Assembly: GCA_021730785.1 (NCBI GenBank)
Contig: JAKFWF010000060.1
Span: 1 to 59,567, forward strand
Origin: Hyphomicrobiaceae bacterium
GTDB taxonomy: Bacteria > Pseudomonadota > Alphaproteobacteria > Rhizobiales > Hyphomicrobiaceae
Length of the DNA stretch: 59,567 nucleotides
Direction: 5' to 3'
This document shows, piece after piece, positions 55,419 to 59,567 of this stretch (the stretch's first letter is position 1; each line of letters opens with the position of its first letter). The notes beneath the pieces are model-generated. The model did not search any database. It saw only the letters and a list, made by a program, of their open reading frames with translations, and was not told the origin of the DNA. Position numbers and translations under genes: made by a program.

Positions 55419-58400
55419 ATGTCTAAGACCGCTGGCGACTACAACTACGGTGCGATGGCCCGGCACGACGGCGGGCGCCAGCCCGAACTCGTGTGTGGTG
55501 CCGACGAACTCAAGGGCATGCTGGCCGATCTGGCTCAGCAGTTCGCCGAGTCCGATCGCCGCCATCTCGATACCTTGCGCGATATGCAAAGTCGGCTCGA
55601 AACGCTTGGCCGCGGTGCCGAACACGTGCGCGAACAGGTTCCGCAGCACTACGCATCGGCGTTCGCCCGCATCGAGGACGGCGTGCAATCGCTGGCCGAT
55701 CGCGTGGCGAAGGTCAGTCACGAGCGGGAAATTGCCAAGGCGGCTGCCAGCCTCATGCATGTCCCAGGGGCGAGCGAGGGGGCTGCTGCCGCACAGCCCA
55801 CGGCCATGATGACTGGCGCCGACGTTGCCGTGCACGTGCATGCACAGGCCGCTCGCCCGGCCGACAAACACGATGAACCTCTTGTGTCGCCGATGGCGCC
55901 CACACCCTCCCAAGCGGCTGCCGTCAAGCCTGCCAGCACCGTGGTGCACAGTGTGCCCGGCGCGCCGGACGAGCCGTGGGATCAAGCGTCGGCCAACGCG
56001 CTCGCCGAGCTGTATGACTCCGGCATCGCCGATATGCGGCCCGCCGCGCCGCACGATGCTTCGCTTGTGGCTGCGGCGCCCATGGCTGCCCCCGTGGTGG
56101 CCATGCTGCCGCTCGTGCAGGCACCGCCTCTTGAAGCCGCTGTCCCAGTGGATGCCATGCCAGCCCAGACCGGCACGTACACCGACCAAGCCTGGATTGC
56201 TGCACGCTTTGCCGAAATTGCCCGCCAGATCGAGCAATCGGCTGCCGTCATGCGTCCCGACAGCTCGCTCGCAATGCTCGACGAACGCCTTGGCCAACTC
56301 GAAAGCCGTCTCGGGACTGCGCTTGAGAACGTTGCGACGCGGGCCGATGTCGATGGCTTGCGCATCGTCGAAGCGCATATGAACGAACTTGTGATGCAGT
56401 TCGAGCGCACCGAGCAGCAGCTGAACCGGATCGATCAGGTCGAGCAGCAACTCGCCGCCGTCGCGCATCACCTGTCCGACGAACGCCTCACGGCCCTGTT
56501 TGCGCAGGCCATGCCGCCGGCTGCCGGCCCCAGCGAAGACGATATCGAGGTTGTGGCCATGGCGGTCGCAGACCGGGTGGCTAGTCGCTTGCCGGCGCCG
56601 ATGGCTGCAGCGGCCAATGGCGTCGATCAGGGCTCGATTGCCGACTTGAAGCGCATCGTCGAGAGTTTCGCGGCCGGTCAGCGTGAGACGGAAGATCACA
56701 CCTCGACCATGCTCGATACCATGCAGCAGGCAATGATCCGCATGCTGGACCGGATGGACGCGATCGAAGCCGCAGGCTCGTCCTATCCAGCTGCGCCGGC
56801 CAACTTCGCACCGGTCTCTAGTGCACCACCGCAGGCAGCACCATCGCCTGCACCGCACGCAGCCAGCGCCCAGGCCGCCATGTCGGCCCGTCCCGACCAG
56901 GCAGCGTTCGCAGAAGCCATGGCCGAGGTACGGGCGAACCAGGCCCAGATGCAACCAATGATGCAGCCTGAGCCGCACGTGCAGCTGCCCGCCGAACCTC
57001 CGGCTGGCCGTAAAGGCGCTGCTCCAGCACGGGAGGATTTTCGGGCAGCGGCGGTGGCCGATGCGCGGCGGGCTGCGCGCAAGGTGGCAGCCCAGGCTGC
57101 CGATGGACCAAGCCTCGACGCCGACCCCGTGAAGATGCGTCGCGGTGCACCGGCCGTGCAGATGTCCACACCCGAACCCGTGCACGAAGAAAAAGTGCGC
57201 TCGCGCACGCCACTGATGGTGGCGGGCATCGCGCTGGTGGCAGGCGTCGGTCTGCTGGCTGCGTCGGTGACGCTCAGCCGCGGCGGCTTCTTCGGTGGCG
57301 CCCAGCAGACTGCGGAAGAGCGCTCGAAGCTGACAATCGACAATGGTGGCGCGGAAGCCGGTCAGGCTGAAGAAGCGGTGACCGGCAATGGGCAGAAGAG
57401 CATTGTTCCCCCGTCGGAGTTTATGCCCGATGGCGGCACTCCGCGCGCGGCGCCAGCCGGCGCGCCCAAGCCCGGAGCATCGGTCGATCCGCGTACCCGC
57501 CTGCGCGTCGACACTGAAGCCGGCGCGGAGAGTGCCGGCACCGTGGTACTGCCAGCCAATGCTGGAGAGGCGACCCGCACTGCGGCCCTGCAGCCGGGGC
57601 TCGGGTCGAACGGGCTCGGCATCGCCGTCACGCCGGCCAGCACGAACTCGATCCCCGACCACTCCGACCTTGCCCGCGCGCGCCAGCAGCGCAATCTCGC
57701 GAGCCTGGCCAGCCAGTTGGCCGCGGTCCAGGCGAATGCACCGGCGGTTCCAGCGTCCCTGATTCCGGACGGTGGTGCTTCGCTGCAGCAATCCGAACCC
57801 TTGCCGCCATCCGAGCTGCCGCCGGCCTTCATCGGCCCGATCTCGCTGCGCACCGCAGCCCAAAAGGGCGATCCGTCGGCCGAGTTCGAGGTCGCCGCCC
57901 GCTTCGCCGAAGGCCGCGGCATCGCCCAAGACTTCAAGCAGGCGATGACATGGTACCAGCGATCGGCGCAGCGCGGCTTCGCGCCGGCCCAGTATCGTCT
58001 CGGCACGCTCTTTGAGCGCGGTATCGGCACCAAGGCCGACATCGCGCGCGCCAAGATCTGGTACGGACGAGCTGCCGAGCAGGGCCACGTGAAAGCGATG
58101 CACAACCTCGCGGTTCTGAATGCCGGACGCGATCCCTCGGCCGACTACGCTGCGGCCCTGCAGTGGTTCACGGCCGCTGCCGAGCGTGGTCTCGCCGATA
58201 GTCAGTACAACCTCGGCGTATTGTTCGAGAGCGGCCTTGGCCTGCAACGCGATTACAAGCAAGCTTACCATTGGCTGTCGCTGGCAGCCCTCGGCGGCGA
58301 CAAGGATGCCGGCCGCCGTCGCGATGCCATCCGCGGCAAGCTCGACGAAGCCGATCTCGCGACCGTCGAGGCCGGCGTGAACGCCTGGCGCGCCAAGCCG

Positions 58401-58472
58401 ACCGACAGTGCCATCAACGACGCCCGCGTCGCCGGCGAGGCCTGGAAGTCGCGGCAATCGGTTGGAAGGTAG
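55419..58472 (+). CDS. PodJ-like polar localisation protein with coiled coils, transmembrane helix and SEL1 repeats
   Basis: The 1017-residue protein has a long cytoplasmic N-terminal part rich in Ala/Gln/Glu with coiled-coil segments (about 20-90, 250-345, 400-450). It has one transmembrane helix near 598-618 (LMVAGIALVAGVGLLAAS), a periplasmic low-complexity linker and then four SEL1-like repeats (about 808-970, for example AQYRLGTLFERGIG and SQYNLGVLFESGLG). This is the PodJ layout of Caulobacter and rhizobia, where it recruits polar factors. A long Pro/Ala linker and the SEL1 tail fit peptidoglycan-associated signalling. Confidence 0.85.
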   Translation: MSKTAGDYNYGAMARHDGGRQPELVCGADELKGMLADLAQQFAESDRRHLDTLRDMQSRLETLGRGAEHVREQVPQHYASAFARIEDGVQSLADRVAKVSHEREIAKAAASLMHVPGASEGAAAAQPTAMMTGADVAVHVHAQAARPADKHDEPLVSPMAPTPSQAAAVKPASTVVHSVPGAPDEPWDQASANALAELYDSGIADMRPAAPHDASLVAAAPMAAPVVAMLPLVQAPPLEAAVPVDAMPAQTGTYTDQAWIAARFAEIARQIEQSAAVMRPDSSLAMLDERLGQLESRLGTALENVATRADVDGLRIVEAHMNELVMQFERTEQQLNRIDQVEQQLAAVAHHLSDERLTALFAQAMPPAAGPSEDDIEVVAMAVADRVASRLPAPMAAAANGVDQGSIADLKRIVESFAAGQRETEDHTSTMLDTMQQAMIRMLDRMDAIEAAGSSYPAAPANFAPVSSAPPQAAPSPAPHAASAQAAMSARPDQAAFAEAMAEVRANQAQMQPMMQPEPHVQLPAEPPAGRKGAAPAREDFRAAAVADARRAARKVAAQAADGPSLDADPVKMRRGAPAVQMSTPEPVHEEKVRSRTPLMVAGIALVAGVGLLAASVTLSRGGFFGGAQQTAEERSKLTIDNGGAEAGQAEEAVTGNGQKSIVPPSEFMPDGGTPRAAPAGAPKPGASVDPRTRLRVDTEAGAESAGTVVLPANAGEATRTAALQPGLGSNGLGIAVTPASTNSIPDHSDLARARQQRNLASLASQLAAVQANAPAVPASLIPDGGASLQQSEPLPPSELPPAFIGPISLRTAAQKGDPSAEFEVAARFAEGRGIAQDFKQAMTWYQRSAQRGFAPAQYRLGTLFERGIGTKADIARAKIWYGRAAEQGHVKAMHNLAVLNAGRDPSADYAAALQWFTAAAERGLADSQYNLGVLFESGLGLQRDYKQAYHWLSLAALGGDKDAGRRRDAIRGKLDEADLATVEAGVNAWRAKPTDSAINDARVAGEAWKSRQSVGR

Positions 58473-59454
58473 GCCCAACGGGGACAGTTACCGGTATCTA
58501 CGATCGTGCGGTAGTCGCGCAGAACTCTGCCGATCGGTGACTGTCCCCGAGGCACCCCCGTGCTTTGCGGAACTTCTCGCGCTGCCCGGATTTGCCGGCT
58601 TCGCGCTTCGGCTTGCGGACAGCGGCGCGCACGGCAACCGAGGTGAGATGGTTCAAGGTTGCACTCTGGCGCGCGGTCTTGCGGGCCGACGGCTGCCGGG
58701 GTGGCAGCACTGGAACGCGCCGCCCCATGACAGATTTTTCCAGGCGGCGCAGCATGCGGCCGTTCAGGCGCAGCGTGCGTTTGGCGAAACGCTGCATGTC
58801 GAATAGGATGCGCATACAACCATTGTTCCGTTGACGACCCATCTTCGGGCCGGGCCGGCTTTTCGCCGGTGAGGGGACGCGAGGTGGCCGGAAGCCGCGA
58901 GCGGGCTTCCGCGATAGTGAGGAGAGCGGCTTCGAGCCACCCCGCGACAGGATTTTTGGCCTACCCACAGCATTCAAGGGATTGCGTCCCACTCCGGGTT
59001 CCACGGAGCTGGTGTGGCGAGCCTCCGATCGGCACCGCGTGCGGTGACTGACGCCTGTGACGGCATCGGCCTTCGGCTCCCGTCTGTCAGGCGTTCGACC
59101 GCTGCCGAAGCCGTCCGCCCGCGTGATAGTCCACACGTCGAGCGTTCTGCTCCGTCCACAAATCGTCAACCATCGAGACAGGCGCCACGCGGGTTTGACC
59201 CTCGGACCTGTAACCCCTGCGCCATCATGGTCGCCACCGGTGACATCCCCTCGTGCGCAGAGGTCGAGGGGAAGAATAGCGCGAGTGGAGGTAACCGTGG
59301 ATAAGTGCGGGTGACGCGAGGGCGGAATTTCTGCTTGGCGTGGTTAAGCGAGGGCGGGAATGTGAGGGAGAGCGAGGGCGTTTTTGAGCCGGAACTCGGC
59401 GGTCGGCTTGCGTCTTGACGCGGTTGCTTCCGGTGTTGAGACTAGGGCGTGTCG
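58473..59454. other. Gene-poor region
   Basis: After the REP-like palindrome, about 900 bp contain no convincing gene. A minus-strand open frame (from 58834 down to 58498) would encode a very basic protein, but it runs through the palindrome and lacks a clear ribosome binding site. Near the right end, three copies of GCGAGGGCG occur at 59316, 59348 and 59372. The region looks like decayed or mobile-element-associated DNA. Confidence 0.5.
58480..58548. repeat. REP-like imperfect palindrome
   Basis: GGGGACAGTTACCG (58480-58493) and CGGTGACTGTCCCC (58535-58548) match in 13 of 14 positions as inverted repeats around a 41-nt loop that itself contains CGATCG near both ends. The GGGGACAGT end is typical of palindromes mobilised by REP-associated tyrosine transposases. 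It lies 7 bp after the PodJ-like stop. Confidence 0.65.
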
Positions 59455-59567
59455 TCAGTTGAGCCAGAACAGTACGCAGACCAGCGCGACCGCTGCAAGA
59501 AAAGTATTGGCGAGCTTGTCATAGCGGGTTGAGATTGCTTGGTATTGCTTGAGGTTGCAGAAAAACC
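59455..59567 (-). mobile_element. C-terminal end of an IS5-family transposase, running off the window
   Basis: The minus-strand frame reads FFCNLKQYQAISTRYDKLAN and ends VLFWLN before TGA at 59455-59457. This is the conserved C-terminus (FFCKLKQYR-x-ATRYDKLA-x-FLAAV) of IS5-family DDE transposases. Only the last 37 codons are in the window. The sequence just outside the stop, around GGGCGTGTCGTCAGTTGA at 59446-59463, is likely to include the element's terminal inverted repeat. Confidence 0.85.

Noticed and set aside
54546-58478. A 1310-codon open frame on the minus strand
   Set aside because: Most of it is antisense to the PodJ-like gene, whose coiled-coil, membrane and SEL1 motifs are clear. 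Only its last 173 codons (54546-55067) form a real gene with its own ribosome binding site.
58498-59169. A 223-codon minus-strand open frame
   Set aside because: It runs through the REP-like palindrome, is extremely basic and has no recognisable domain; a shorter version from 58834 is possible but unsupported.

Overview
The window is high-GC DNA from an alphaproteobacterium, most likely of the Hyphomicrobiales (Rhizobiales). The indicators are a pyruvate dehydrogenase operon whose E1-beta carries its own lipoyl domain, an rpsA-sppA-ihfB-lapA block, Omp25-like beta-barrel proteins, a fbcFBC cytochrome bc1 operon, a PodJ-like polar protein behind a near-consensus CtrA box, and an SRP RNA gene directly upstream of dnaX. 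The species cannot be named from the sequence alone.

Region 1 (about 1-12.3 kb) is accessory and catabolic in character. It holds a dehydroquinase-like protein and an EthD-like protein, a flavin monooxygenase, a Zn alcohol dehydrogenase, a complete Liv-type ABC importer (binding protein, two permeases, two ATPases), a DapA-family aldolase/lyase, a metallo-beta-lactamase-fold hydrolase and a PRISE-type (progesterone 5-beta-reductase-like) reductase. No regulator is seen, but a perfect 7-bp-arm palindrome lies between the divergent EthD-like and monooxygenase genes. I infer uptake and oxidation of an organic acid or cyclic terpenoid/aromatic compound; the substrate is unknown.

Region 2 (12.8-20.1 kb) has a metal-dependent amidohydrolase with a displaced Tat motif, then lapA, ihfB, sppA and rpsA (minus strand), and metZ (plus).

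Region 3 (20.2-29.4 kb) is the pyruvate dehydrogenase locus (pdhA, pdhB, pdhC, lpd). It is unusually interleaved with a zinc-ribbon protein, three Uma2-family (PD-(D/E)XK nuclease-like) paralogues and a truncated TIR-domain gene, all on one strand with gaps of 40 bp or less. Two small lipoproteins separate pdhC from lpd. This arrangement is the strongest candidate here for something undescribed.

Region 4 (29.4-38.7 kb) has an orphan ParA ATPase with a partner-like protein, glmM, two tandem beta-barrel outer membrane proteins, and a four-gene lipid-modification operon (FAD oxidoreductase, DUF1365, CFA-synthase-like methyltransferase, DUF3833) resembling the furan fatty-acid/cyclopropane-lipid clusters.

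Region 5 (39-58.5 kb) is mostly core: class II aldolase, cytochrome bc1 (Rieske, cyt b, cyt c1), an alpha/beta hydrolase, a secreted transglutaminase-like protein, trmL, an ReAV-type asparaginase, pdeM, ffs, dnaX, ybaB, a GST, a GT2 glycosyltransferase, a TAXI-type solute-binding protein, a coiled-coil exported protein and a 1017-residue PodJ/SEL1 protein. The last kilobase holds no convincing gene until a REP-like palindrome and the C-terminal end of an IS5-family transposase at the window edge.
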